From Nostocoides sp. (GTDB taxonomy: Bacteria > Actinomycetota > Actinomycetes > Actinomycetales > Dermatophilaceae): a stretch of DNA of 64,000 bases. The translations under genes and the position numbers were made by a program. Below the pieces are notes generated by a model, which did no database searches, was not told where the DNA came from, and saw only the letters and a list, made by a program, of their open reading frames with translations. Location: the NCBI GenBank assembly GCA_016702415.1, contig JADJEA010000025.1, forward strand, positions 160,060-224,059, written 5' to 3'. Numbering within the stretch: position 1 is the first letter of the stretch; every line of letters starts with the position of its first letter. Shown here piece by piece: positions 45,852-55,417 of this stretch.

Positions 45852-48692
45852 ATGACGACATTGACCACGCGGCGCGACGCCGCCGGGCTTCCGCCTGCCA
45901 CCGCACCCGACACCGGATCCCGATTCGCGCGATGGCGCTCCAGTTGGCGAATCTCGTTGACGATGGCCCGCCGCGACGCCGTGCGCTACAGGGGCCGCAG
46001 CGCCCTCATCGTCGTCATGGTTGCCCTCCCGGTGGCCCTCATCGTCGCCGGCCTGACTTTCTCGGCCACCTCGAACACGTCGTTGCGCGAAAGCCTCCCC
46101 ACCCGTCTCGGCAACGCCCAGGCGGCGATCGACTCGATCTCGTCGACCGTGGTGAATCAGGGCCCCGACGGGAGCTACTCGATGGGCGGGGGCCCGGGGA
46201 CGGAGGAGAAAGCGAGGCCCATCCCCGGCTTCACCGAATACAGCCCGCTTGCCGATCGGGTTGCGGCGCTCGCCGCGCTGACGCACGCGACGATCGTGCC
46301 GATCCAATACGGCGATTTCCGCTGGCAGGACGGTGCCCGCCGGCCCTCCGGCACCGCCGCGTATGTCGACCCCACCGTCGATCTCGGCCCCAAGCTCCGC
46401 CTGAACTCCGGCCGGTGGCCCACCTCGACCGCCGAGGTCGCCGTCACCCCGGCGGGGATCGCCCAGGGCATGCCCACCTCCGGGCCGATCGCCGTGCGCG
46501 TCGGCGACACCGACATCCCGGTGACGGTGGTCGGACAGGCCTCCCTTCGAGACCCTAATATCGGTATGCCGCTCCTGCTCACCACGGCCCCGTGGGATGC
46601 GCAACACGCGTGGCAGACCCAGTACATCCTCCAGCGGGACACGCCCGTCCTCTGGCCGGAGGTCCGCGAACTCAACCGGTACGGGCTTGGCGTCACCAGC
46701 CGGGCCGTCGTCGAGAACCCCCCTGCGCCGAGCGAGCTGTCGCCCGACGCGCGGATGAACACCTCCAATGAGGACGCCTCGACCCGGCTCGCGGCGGCCA
46801 TCCTTGGTAGCACGCTCTTCCTCATCACCGCGCTCCTGGTCGGCCCTGCCTTCGCGGTCAGCGCCGGTCGGCAGCGGCGCTCGCTTGCCCTCGCGGCGAG
46901 CAATGGCGCGGAGACCCGGCAATTGCGCCGGTCGGTCCTCGCCTCGGCCGTCGTGCTCGGCGTCCTCGCCGTGGCCCTCGGCGCGGCTCTGGGGGCCGCA
47001 GTCGCGCTGGGGGCGGCGGCATACTGGCGGTGGAGCCACCCGTGGACGACCTTCGTCGGTCCCAATGACATCCCGTGGATCGCTGTCCTCATCGTCGCCG
47101 CATGCGCGACCCTGGCAGCGCTCACCGCAGCACTGATCCCGGCGTTACGCCTCGGCCGCCTGGACATCGTGGGGGTGATGAAGGGGCAGAACGTCTCCCC
47201 CCCACACAACCGCCGGCTTCCCTGGATCGGGTTGGTGCTCTTCGCCGTCGGGGGCGCCGGAGTGTTCCTCGCCGTCGTCAAGGAGTCGGCCCTGGCCGCG
47301 GTCGTCGGGATGGTCGGACTGCTTGTCGGTCCGCTCCTGATCATCCCCGTGCTCCTGGTCTGGGTGGGCAGGATCGCCGCCCGGTTCCCCGTGACGGTCC
47401 GGATGGCGACCCGCGACGCCGCGCGCCAGCGGCACCGCAGCGCCCCGACGGTCGCCGCGGTCATGGCCGGGAGCGCCCTGCTGTCGACCTTTGCCGTCTT
47501 CCTGGCCAGCGACACGAAGTTTCAGGCGCGTCAATATGTCCCCTCGACGATCGCCGGCGAAGGCGTGGCCTTCCTCGGGGACAAGCAGTCGCGGGACGAG
47601 TTCGCCGCGGCCGTCGCCAGCTTCGCCCCGACGTGGAAAATGGTCCAGGAGTATGCCGTTCAGGCCGACTACGGGCCGGACGGCACCGCCACCCCGACGG
47701 AGGAGCCCTTCGTCGGGATTCTTCCCGACGGCTGCACTCCCTCCCAGATCATGGCCGACGACGGCTCCGGCATGGATCCCGGGAGCAACCCGTGTTGGGC
47801 GGCCTCGACGAAGAACGGCCAACGCGCCAGCGTCACCGTCATCCCGGCGGAGGAGATCATTCGTCGGCTGCGCCTGACCGGTGCCGATGCCGCCGCCATC
47901 CGGGCGGGGGCGGTCGTCGTCGGCGATGCCCGATGGGCCGGCGACCGTGGTGTCGTCCTCGCCTATGGTGCGCGCAGCCTCCCCACGGACACCGGCGAGG
48001 TGAACCAGCCGCCCACGCAGAAGGTGGTGTGGTCCAAGACGATCACCATTCCTACGGTTCTCGCGTCAGCGGCGGACTATCGCCGAGGAGCCGTGGACAA
48101 CTACACCGGGCTGGTCATTCCCGAGGAGAGGGCGACCGCCCTCGGGATCAAGGTCAGCCCATCCCAGGTCCACATCTACGACCCCGCTGGACCGATCAGC
48201 AAGGATGCGGAGAAGAAGGTCACCGACCGGCTCTCCGACAGCGTCCACCTCTCTGTGGAGCGCGGATTCCAGCGTCAGGACTTCATGATCCTTGCCATCG
48301 TCTTCGGGATCGCCGCATTCCTTCTCGTCACGGTGACCCTGATCAGCACGGCTCTCGCCCTGGCGGAGCAGCAGTCCGACATGGGCACGCTGGCGGCGGT
48401 CGGAGCGACCAAGGGGACCCGGCGCTCGTTTGCCGGCGCCCAGGCCGCGACCGTCGGCGCGGTGGGCGTCGGGCTCGGCATCCTCGTCGGGATCGTCGCC
48501 GGTGTCTCGCTCGCCTATCCGGCCACGTCACAGGGGTGGGACCAGATCAGCGGGCAGCAGGTCACCCTGAGTCCGACGATCGGCATACCGGCGCTGCACC
48601 TGATGCTCGTGCTCGTCGGGGTGCCGCTGCTGGCCGCACTGATCGCGGCCGGGTCGATCCGCCGGTCGCCGACGGTGACCCGCCGGGCCTGA
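45852..48692 (+). CDS. ABC transporter permease, double FtsX domain
   Basis: A 946-residue membrane protein with an N-terminal helix (SALIVVMVALPVALIVAGLT), a large extracytoplasmic region, a first FtsX domain (about 320-530), another extracytoplasmic region (about 570-790) and a C-terminal FtsX domain (ending with three helices, LHLMLVLVGVPLLAALIAAG). This is the actinobacterial fused type that pairs with one ATPase and a PadR regulator. ATG 45852 follows the ATPase stop directly. Confidence 0.92.
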   Translation: MTTLTTRRDAAGLPPATAPDTGSRFARWRSSWRISLTMARRDAVRYRGRSALIVVMVALPVALIVAGLTFSATSNTSLRESLPTRLGNAQAAIDSISSTVVNQGPDGSYSMGGGPGTEEKARPIPGFTEYSPLADRVAALAALTHATIVPIQYGDFRWQDGARRPSGTAAYVDPTVDLGPKLRLNSGRWPTSTAEVAVTPAGIAQGMPTSGPIAVRVGDTDIPVTVVGQASLRDPNIGMPLLLTTAPWDAQHAWQTQYILQRDTPVLWPEVRELNRYGLGVTSRAVVENPPAPSELSPDARMNTSNEDASTRLAAAILGSTLFLITALLVGPAFAVSAGRQRRSLALAASNGAETRQLRRSVLASAVVLGVLAVALGAALGAAVALGAAAYWRWSHPWTTFVGPNDIPWIAVLIVAACATLAALTAALIPALRLGRLDIVGVMKGQNVSPPHNRRLPWIGLVLFAVGGAGVFLAVVKESALAAVVGMVGLLVGPLLIIPVLLVWVGRIAARFPVTVRMATRDAARQRHRSAPTVAAVMAGSALLSTFAVFLASDTKFQARQYVPSTIAGEGVAFLGDKQSRDEFAAAVASFAPTWKMVQEYAVQADYGPDGTATPTEEPFVGILPDGCTPSQIMADDGSGMDPGSNPCWAASTKNGQRASVTVIPAEEIIRRLRLTGADAAAIRAGAVVVGDARWAGDRGVVLAYGARSLPTDTGEVNQPPTQKVVWSKTITIPTVLASAADYRRGAVDNYTGLVIPEERATALGIKVSPSQVHIYDPAGPISKDAEKKVTDRLSDSVHLSVERGFQRQDFMILAIVFGIAAFLLVTVTLISTALALAEQQSDMGTLAAVGATKGTRRSFAGAQAATVGAVGVGLGILVGIVAGVSLAYPATSQGWDQISGQQVTLSPTIGIPALHLMLVLVGVPLLAALIAAGSIRRSPTVTRRA

Positions 48693-48936
48693 CCTCTCGG
48701 TCTGGCCCACGTCGGCCGACCCACCCGGCCGACCCTTCTGGCCGACCCACCCGGGCGGGGTGCGCGCAGGGGGCGCGCCCCGCCGGAGGGGTCGACATAC
48801 CATCCGTGCAGGTCGGGGGCTGGTTCGGACGACGGCGGGCTGCACCACGTCGGTGTGGGCGTGACTGTGGGGCTTCAGTGACGCCGGCCGGGGTGCACCG
48901 CGCGCGCGGGGCGGTTGCTCGGCATACTGTCCACTC

Positions 48937-50232
48937 GTGACCGACCCTCCAGGCCTGCGGGCCGACCGCGACTTCGTGCGGTTCTGGACGGCGCGGCAGA
49001 TCTCGGTCACCGGCTCGCTCATCACGGCCGTCGCCCTGCCGGTGCTCATCTATCGCCTCACCCACTCCGCGACGCTGACGGCGATGACGACGATGCTCGA
49101 GGGGTTGCCGTATCTCCTCTTCAGCCTCGTCGCGGGGGCGCTGAGCGACCGGTGGGACCGCCGGCGCGTCATGGTCGCGGCCGATCTCGTGTGCGGGATC
49201 GCCATCGCGAGCATCCCCATCGCCCACGCCTCCGGGCATCTGACCATCGGCCACGTCTTGGTCAGCGCGTTCCTCAGTCAGGCGATGGTCGTGTTCTTCG
49301 ATGGCGCCGCCTTCGGGGCCCTGCCGGTCCTGGTCGGGCGGGATCGGATCGGCGCGGCGAATGCGGCCCTGTGGGGATTCGGCGGCGTCCTCGACCTCGG
49401 GGTGCCAATCATGGTCGGACTATTGCTCGGGTTCGTTCACCCGGCGGACCTGCTGGCCGTCGACTCGGTCACCTTCGTTGTCTCCGCCCTCCTGATCGGG
49501 ACGATCGGTCGCCCGCTGACCGGGCATCGCGACCACGTCCCGCCGTTCGCGCCGCGCCAAATCCTGACCGAGGTCGGCGAAGGCCTGTCGTATCTCTGGC
49601 GGCACCCCGGAATCCGGCCGATGACCCTCATCGGGATCCTCCAGTCGATCAGCGGGGCCGGGTTCATGGCCCTTGCCGTGCCGTATGCCGACCGCCTCCT
49701 CCACCTCGGCACCTCCGGGTGGCGCTTCGGCCTGCTCTTCGCCTCCTGGGGCGTCGGCGGAATCCTCGCGGCGGCGTTGACGAGCCGGCTGCTAACCCGC
49801 CGGACCGCGGTGGCGCTCAGCCTGATCGGCCTGCCCATCTCCGCGGTCGCCGGCCTCGTCGTGGCCCTGACGGGCACGTGGCTCGTCGCCGTCGTCGCGA
49901 TGATCGTCTGGGGGACGACCTACCAAGGGGTGATCATGAACTCGGTGACCTACCGTCAGCAGGTCACGCCCGAGCATCTCCTCGGCCGGGTCGTCACCAC
50001 CGGCCGGATGCTCGCCTTCGGGATCGGCTGGACCCTGGGGGCCGCGACCGCGGGGACCCTGGCTGGCCACTGGGGGGTACGCAAGGCGATGGTCACCCTG
50101 GTCAGCCTCGGGGCTGTCGCGGCGGCATACGGGTGGATGTCGCCGCTGCGGGGACAGCGGCATACCGCCCCGCAGATCGATCCCGCCACCGCACCCGGCG
50201 GAACCCTCTCCGCGGACGCCGTCTCGCCCTGA
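48937..50232 (+). CDS. MFS transporter
   Basis: A 431-residue major facilitator with about twelve helices and the conserved DRWDRRRVM loop between helices 2 and 3, of the MFS_3/enterobactin-exporter-like class. Likely drug or metabolite efflux. GTG 48937 is the start with no strong ribosome-binding site. The 244-bp gap before it holds tandem GGCCGACCCACC-like repeats (48707-48755) and no gene. Confidence 0.9.
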   Translation: MTDPPGLRADRDFVRFWTARQISVTGSLITAVALPVLIYRLTHSATLTAMTTMLEGLPYLLFSLVAGALSDRWDRRRVMVAADLVCGIAIASIPIAHASGHLTIGHVLVSAFLSQAMVVFFDGAAFGALPVLVGRDRIGAANAALWGFGGVLDLGVPIMVGLLLGFVHPADLLAVDSVTFVVSALLIGTIGRPLTGHRDHVPPFAPRQILTEVGEGLSYLWRHPGIRPMTLIGILQSISGAGFMALAVPYADRLLHLGTSGWRFGLLFASWGVGGILAAALTSRLLTRRTAVALSLIGLPISAVAGLVVALTGTWLVAVVAMIVWGTTYQGVIMNSVTYRQQVTPEHLLGRVVTTGRMLAFGIGWTLGAATAGTLAGHWGVRKAMVTLVSLGAVAAAYGWMSPLRGQRHTAPQIDPATAPGGTLSADAVSP

Positions 50233-50298
50233 TGCCCGCGCCGACGTGTGGCTCGACGTGCTCGCGCCGCACCCCGCCGAGTTTGGCAGGATGACCGT

Positions 50299-50910
50299 AT
50301 GACGCAGCCCACCCCCTCCAGCGACGGTCCCGACGCCCCCGATGGCGCCGCGCCCGACGGCGAGCGCATCGTCGTCCTGACCCCCGAAGGGATGGGCGTG
50401 GCCGAGCCGTCGTCGGACGACCGCAACCCCGCCGACCTCATCGAGCAGCCCGCCAAGGTCATGCGGGTCGCCTCGATGATCAAACAGCTCCTCGAAGAGG
50501 TCCGCAGCGCCCCGCTCGACGAGGCCGGCCGCGCGCGGCTGGCCCAGATCCATGCGCGCTCGATCGCCGAGCTCAAGGACGGTCTGGCACCCGAACTCGT
50601 CGACGAACTCGATCGACTCGCGCTGCCCTTCGGCGACAACGCGCCCAGCGATGCGGAGCTGCGGATCGCGCAGGCGCAGCTGGTGGGCTGGCTCGAGGGT
50701 CTCTTCCACGGGATTCAGGCGGCCTTGGTCGCCCAGCAGATGGCCGCTCAGGCCCAATTGCAGCAGATGCGCCGCAGCCTCCCACCGGGCCACCCCGCCG
50801 CGGAGGAGCCGGCTGGCGCCCGCCCTCCCGGTATGCCGCCCGGCATGCTCCCCACGCGCCCCGGCTCTCTCCCGGGGGAGCAATCCGGTCCCACCGGCCA
50901 ATACCTCTGA
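50299..50910 (+). CDS. bpa: Bacterial proteasome activator
   Basis: A 203-residue ATP-independent proteasome activator of the Bpa/PafE family, which forms rings that open the 20S proteasome for unfolded substrates such as HspR in mycobacteria. The helical core is strongly conserved (EQPAKVMR, MIKQLLEEVR, LPFGDNAPSDAELRIAQAQL, GWLEGLFHGIQ), and the protein ends GQYL, the C-terminal docking motif. The N- and C-terminal stretches are low-complexity. ATG 50299 gives normal length. Its presence implies a 20S proteasome elsewhere in the genome. Confidence 0.95.
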   Translation: MTQPTPSSDGPDAPDGAAPDGERIVVLTPEGMGVAEPSSDDRNPADLIEQPAKVMRVASMIKQLLEEVRSAPLDEAGRARLAQIHARSIAELKDGLAPELVDELDRLALPFGDNAPSDAELRIAQAQLVGWLEGLFHGIQAALVAQQMAAQAQLQQMRRSLPPGHPAAEEPAGARPPGMPPGMLPTRPGSLPGEQSGPTGQYL

Positions 50911-51044
50911 GTCCGCGCTCACGGCTTGCCGGTCACCGCGTGCAGGAGTCGAGTTCTTGGCGTAACCCGGCACCATGACGGGAGGGCCTTGTCGGTCGCC
51001 GCCGCTAGCGTCGTGTGTCAAGAGGCACCCAGGAGGAGGCTGAG

Positions 51045-51361
51045 ATGACGTTGCGTGGCACGTCCACACCCTCGGAGTTGGGGCGAGGCTCGACCAGAGC
51101 CAGGTCCCCGAGACTATCCAGCGAGCTGTCAGTGACTTTTCCGAGAGCTGCCCGACCGTCATCAGCGCTGAGGTGAACTCGGTCGAAACCGATTCCGTCG
51201 CGGTCGACCTTGGTTCTGACCCGTCCAATGGCGAGGTCGAGGATCTGATCGACTTAACTGCACGCGACAACATCAAGCGGGCGATCATCACGGCCGAGGA
51301 GTCGGCAACCGTGGTGACACGTGAGACCGAGTTGATGGGTCGCGTCCAGGGGCCGGTGTAA
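51045..51361 (+). pseudogene. Small hypothetical gene truncated by an IS256-family element
   Basis: AGGAGGAGG precedes ATG 51045. The first 13 codons (MTLRGTSTPSELG) run in one frame, and the sequence from about 51085 (ARLDQSQVPETIQRAV to VTRETELMGRV) in another; one G missing from GGGG at 51084 restores about 105 residues. The stop (TAA, 51359-51361) and last few codons come from the terminal repeat of the insertion sequence, so the original C-terminus is lost. Family unknown. Confidence 0.6.
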
Positions 51362-52242
51362 ATGAGACGGGCGTAGGTTCAGGTTCCGGACCCTCATAGT
51401 CATCGAGGAAGGGACCCACACCCGTGTCTGCACGAGTATCACCGATGGATCGGATCCATGCCAGATCGATGCCTTGTCCGCTTCGGAACGTGCGCGCTGC
51501 CGGACATCGTGGAGGAGGTCGCCTGCTCGGGGCGCAGTTGTTGATGCGAGCCGCTCTGGAGACCGAGGTCACCGAGTTCCCGGCCGCGACCGCGACCAAC
51601 GCGCGGCCACGACGGCCCAGGCCCGGCCGGGCTCGCGCAACGGGTTCCAGCCGGTGACGGTCACGACCAGCCGCCCTGCCCGGTCACGCTGGAGCGGCCC
51701 AGCTGCGCGGCACCACCGCGGCGTTCGCCTCCCGCCTGTTCGGTAAGCACGTCACGATCACCAACGCCCTGGAGTCGCTGGTGATCGCCTCGCTCGTAGG
51801 GCCCGTCCGCGACTCTACCCGGCCGCGATGAAGATCCTGCTCACCGACGCCGCAGGACTGACCTCCTGCGGCGCTTCCCACCGAGCACCACACCCGGACG
51901 GCACTCCAACTTCATCGAACGCACCCCTTCGGTGAGACCCGCCGCCGCGCCAAAGTCATCGGCCGCTTCCCGGCGAGACCTCCTGCATCAGCCCTCGTCT
52001 GGGCCGTTCCGACCGGGCCTGCGCTGATTGGCGCGGCCGGAGCATGACCCTTTGCCGGGCTACGCCACTCTGCACGACCTACGCCTGCGGCGTGTGCGGA
52101 TCCACCCCCACCAGCTACCTCCTCCCCCGCCACCGCACTCCGGCCCGACGACCAGCCTGACCCCTGTCACCGCCACCGGGTAACCTGACCCACGAAGCCG
52201 GAACCCACAACCCCTCATTTACACCGGGAAACGGACGCCACC
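51337..52242. mobile_element. IS256-family insertion sequence, internally deleted
   Basis: Ends share the inverted sequence GGTGTAAATGAG (51355-51366; complement at 52214-52225), extending outward to a GCGTCC-containing outer part (51337-51347 and 52231-52242) and inward to GGTTCCGG. About 0.9 kb, against 1.3-1.4 kb for intact members, so roughly 0.4 kb is missing. No clear target duplication was found. Confidence 0.7.
51480..52180 (+). pseudogene. IS256-family (Mutator) transposase remnant
   Basis: N-terminal pieces matching the family (LMRAALETEVTEF, GSRNGFQPVTV, TTAAFASRLFGKHVTITNAL, ESLVIASLV) at about 51535-51805, then a jump to the C-terminal NFIERT/FGETRRRAKVIGRFPGE and SLVWAV at about 51908-52005. 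The central catalytic part is missing, and several frameshifts are present. Not functional. Confidence 0.8.
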
Positions 52243-53850
52243 GAGTCGCTTCCAGCGTCTCCGGCCCGACAGTCACCTGTTGCTCCACGGCTTGACACCG
52301 CCCCTGGACCAGGGGAGGCTGTGGGTGTCCTCTACCCAGAGGGGGTCCCAACCTACTTCGCCGTAAAGGAATTGTTACCCAGCCTGACTCCAGGGAGACA
52401 AGCGATGGAGGCGCTGGTGCGGGTCCAGGAAAAAGTCGACGGTCTCCCCGCGGTGTCTTCTGAACTCTGTGGGGGCCTCGCTCTAGCGGTCACACTGGTA
52501 GGCGCCGGTTCTGTCCCCCAAGCGTCCAGCCAATCGGACAAATTGAATCCTCCTTTGCAGACCATCAAGGGGACCTTCCTCAAACGCTCAACCTCGTCGA
52601 CGAACTGACACACAGCTATCTGACGTCGTTGGCGAATTGATTCGCTGTCGATGAGCGGAGGGGGCAGTCTCTTGCTGCTGCACCAGATGCTTAGCGGTCA
52701 TTGAGAGTATTCCAGCCGCTACTTCCCCATCATCCGAACTGGGAAGAGTTACCGCTTGGAACCATGGCTGAGGCGCCAACAACAACGTTTGTGCCGAGTG
52801 AAACCTCAACCTTTCGTCGTCAGGCTCTTCCGGAAGCGGCACCTTCATGTATGGCCAGGCCGGGAAATCCATTAACGGGGCATCCTTACCGGTCAGCTGG
52901 ACAGGCCTTCAGGACTCTTACCAAGCGACCGAAACGCAGGCTGCAGCGAATGGACTCGGGCATAACCCCGGCAGACCCATACGGGACGTGCAGCAAGTGA
53001 GTACCAGGTCGAACTTGACAATTTTCCATATGGCTGATATGTTAGGTTTGCAGTAATCCCATTTTTCGTTCGCAAGGAACGACTATCTTGTGGTAGCGGT
53101 CACGCCCTATTCCCCGCGACGTCTGCCGCCGAGGTTGGGTTTAGCATCAGTACGTCAATAGGGTTGGCAGGCGAGCCGTCCTGGCAACGTCTCTATGGTA
53201 GTAGTTTTAGGAACGACTCGAGCACAAGTCGGTATTCACCTGTTTGGTAGACGAATGGGCTTCCGCCCGGCACGGCATTCGGACGCCTGATGTCCATTAG
53301 CGGCAACAACATATACCTACATCGTGTACATCGTGAAGAGCTTCAGCACTTCACGGGCTGAGCCGATATGGGGTGCCGCCGCCTCCGCGAGGAGTGATTT
53401 GGGGGCGCGTGTTGAAGACGTTCCTTTCGAACTCAGCCCCTATACAAATGGCCTGAAAGTCAATGCGGTGTCAATCACTAAGGCTGCTGAGGACTTCGTG
53501 ACGATGAACATGACGCTACCAGCGGGTTGACTGCACTTGTGCCCCTAGGGAAATGCCTTGTCTCGCGGTAGCAACAAGCCCACCTTAGGAACAATTGTTG
53601 CCCTTCTCATTCTTTCCCCCCTGCTCGTACTGAAACATCTGCAGTCTTGTGGCTAGTTCTGGAAGGGCTATTCACGATCTCGATTTCGCCTGGCGTTTGG
53701 CAATTTCGATTGTTCTTTCATTACTTTCTCTTGGCTTTGCTTTTAATTTCTCGGTGCACCGAAATCACAAGCGCAAAGTGAGTCTCAACCATGCGCAATG
53801 CCTTCTTTAGTGGCATTTTCGCTGAAATATGTTTCGGCGGTTTCGTGAGA
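52243..53850. other. Lower-GC stretch without recognised genes
   Basis: By eye GC falls to about 50-55 percent against about 70 percent around it, and the GGCATAC heptamer is absent. Short open frames (for example 52321-52608, 52847-53056 and 53324-53530, the last reading YIVKSFSTSRAEPIWGAAAS) have no recognised similarity. Could be a decayed foreign gene, perhaps of a secreted protein, cut by frameshifts. Nothing else is supported. Confidence 0.5.
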
Positions 53851-53859
53851 TAATGACGT

Positions 53860-54210
53860 GTGGGGCAAGGAAGCACGCCAGATCAGCGACCCGAGCTGAT
53901 CCTCGCTGAGCGGGCTCCGGTTACGGAGCTGGAACGGGAGAACCGGGAACTGAAAGCCGAAAACGAGTTCCTCGGAAAGCGACGGCCTTCTTCGCGAAGA
54001 AACACCCGTGACCGCGAAATGCGCGTCCATTCGCAGCGAAGAAGTCAACTATCCGGTCACCCGATGCCGGTGGGCCAAGGTCGCCCGGTCCGGCTACTAC
54101 GCGTGGAAATAGCGCACCCTCGCCCGGCGTAGCGGCGGCCCTGCTGGCGGCACTGGTCGCGAAGTCCTTCGAGGACCCGAGGGCACCTACGGCTACCGGG
54201 CGGGCACGCT
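53860..54210 (+). pseudogene. IS3-family transposase remnant (OrfA end/OrfB start)
   Basis: ELERENRELKAENEFLGK followed in another frame by AFFAKKHP is the C-terminus of an IS3-type OrfA. SEEVNYPVTRCRWAKV, SGYYAWK and FEDPEGTYGYR (with shifts) are the start of OrfB. The integrase core is absent and stops interrupt the sequence. Confidence 0.75.
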
Positions 54211-55417
54211 GACCTGCTCGAGTGGGGCCACCCGCGCCACGTCGAGACGGTGGATCGTGCCGCCGCAGGCCGGCGGGCTTGACGATGACCCCGCGGGACT
54301 ACGCCACCGCAAGACCTGCGCCGATCCCGGCTCGATCCACCCACACTTCACCCCGGCAGGCACCTCGACCGCCGACCCGGCCCACGACGTCCCCAGCGCC
54401 GTCGGCGCCACCGAATAGCATCACTGCCGAGGCCGCAACCGAAGCCCCATTTACCCTGGAATCCGACGCCACCAGTTGGCGCCTGTGGCCCGTGCGGCAA
54501 AGCCAGTGACCACCGCTGGCGAGGAGCGCTTGGTCCGGGTGGTGGTGGGCCATCCGCGGAGGGCTCGGTCATGTCGGCACCGTGCCGATGGCCTGGGGCG
54601 CTATCCTCCTAGCCTCGGGACGACCTTCGGGTGGGTCTTCGCTGGCGGCGTGGTGGCCTCGATCGTCGGGCTTGTCATCCGCGTCCGGCAGCGCCCGCGC
54701 TATCGCCGACTCATCGAGTATGAGCGCTTGGCCGGGCGCGCGCCCAACAGAGATCCGGGACGCTTACCGGCCATCACCGATGCCGGGCTACACCTTTGAG
54801 CGCCGCTCACGTAGATGCCACAACATCACGGGCCTCTGCCTATCGCCAAAGACGGCAAGTTCTTCCGATGGCCTAGTGTCCGAGTCTCAGCAGCTTCACG
54901 TGGTCGCTCGCACGACATACCCGGACGACGAGGGGCTCATTGCGATGGCCTGGGAAAAGGAACGGCCGTGGTCACGGACCCGCCGTCGGACCGTTCGCAC
55001 TGGAACAGCCACAACATCGACCGGTACGGGATGTCTGAAGCCCGGTGACACACCACCATGCAACCGAAGCCTGCTGGTCTCCGCTCGACGCACCGGGGCC
55101 GAGCCGCCCGGTCGGCCTCGTCGTCGTCCGAGAGTCTCACGCCGCGCGGAGCGCACGGCCGGATCGCTGACGAACTCGCCAGCTCTGATACCTACGACCT
55201 ACTGACCCAGATCATGATCGAAGTCGTGAGATGCCCTGATGAGGATGACGTGGCGTTGTTCCGCGAGCGTCTCCCGGACCGAGGAGGACACCAAGGCGCT
55301 CCGTCATCTCGGACGACAAGAACTGACGTCACGAACGGCATTGCGATAGCGGGCCATTCCACCACGTCGTCCGCGGTGGCACTCTCGACTATCGCACCAG
55401 GGTGGAGCCGATGACGG
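54211..55417. other. Mosaic of unrecognised gene fragments
   Basis: Holds an isolated copy of an IS-like end (CATTTACCCTGGAATCC and GACGCCACC, 54448-54473) like the right end of the first IS256 element; a fragment of a membrane protein (GTTFGWVFAGGVVASIVGLV then basic residues, about 54624-54765); and a fragment reading ADELASSDTYDLLTQIMIEV (about 55169-55260). None forms a complete gene. Confidence 0.5.

Noticed and set aside
52353..52613. 86-residue leftward frame in the lower-GC stretch
   Set aside because: No similarity, and overlapped by an equally long frame on the other strand; neither can be preferred.
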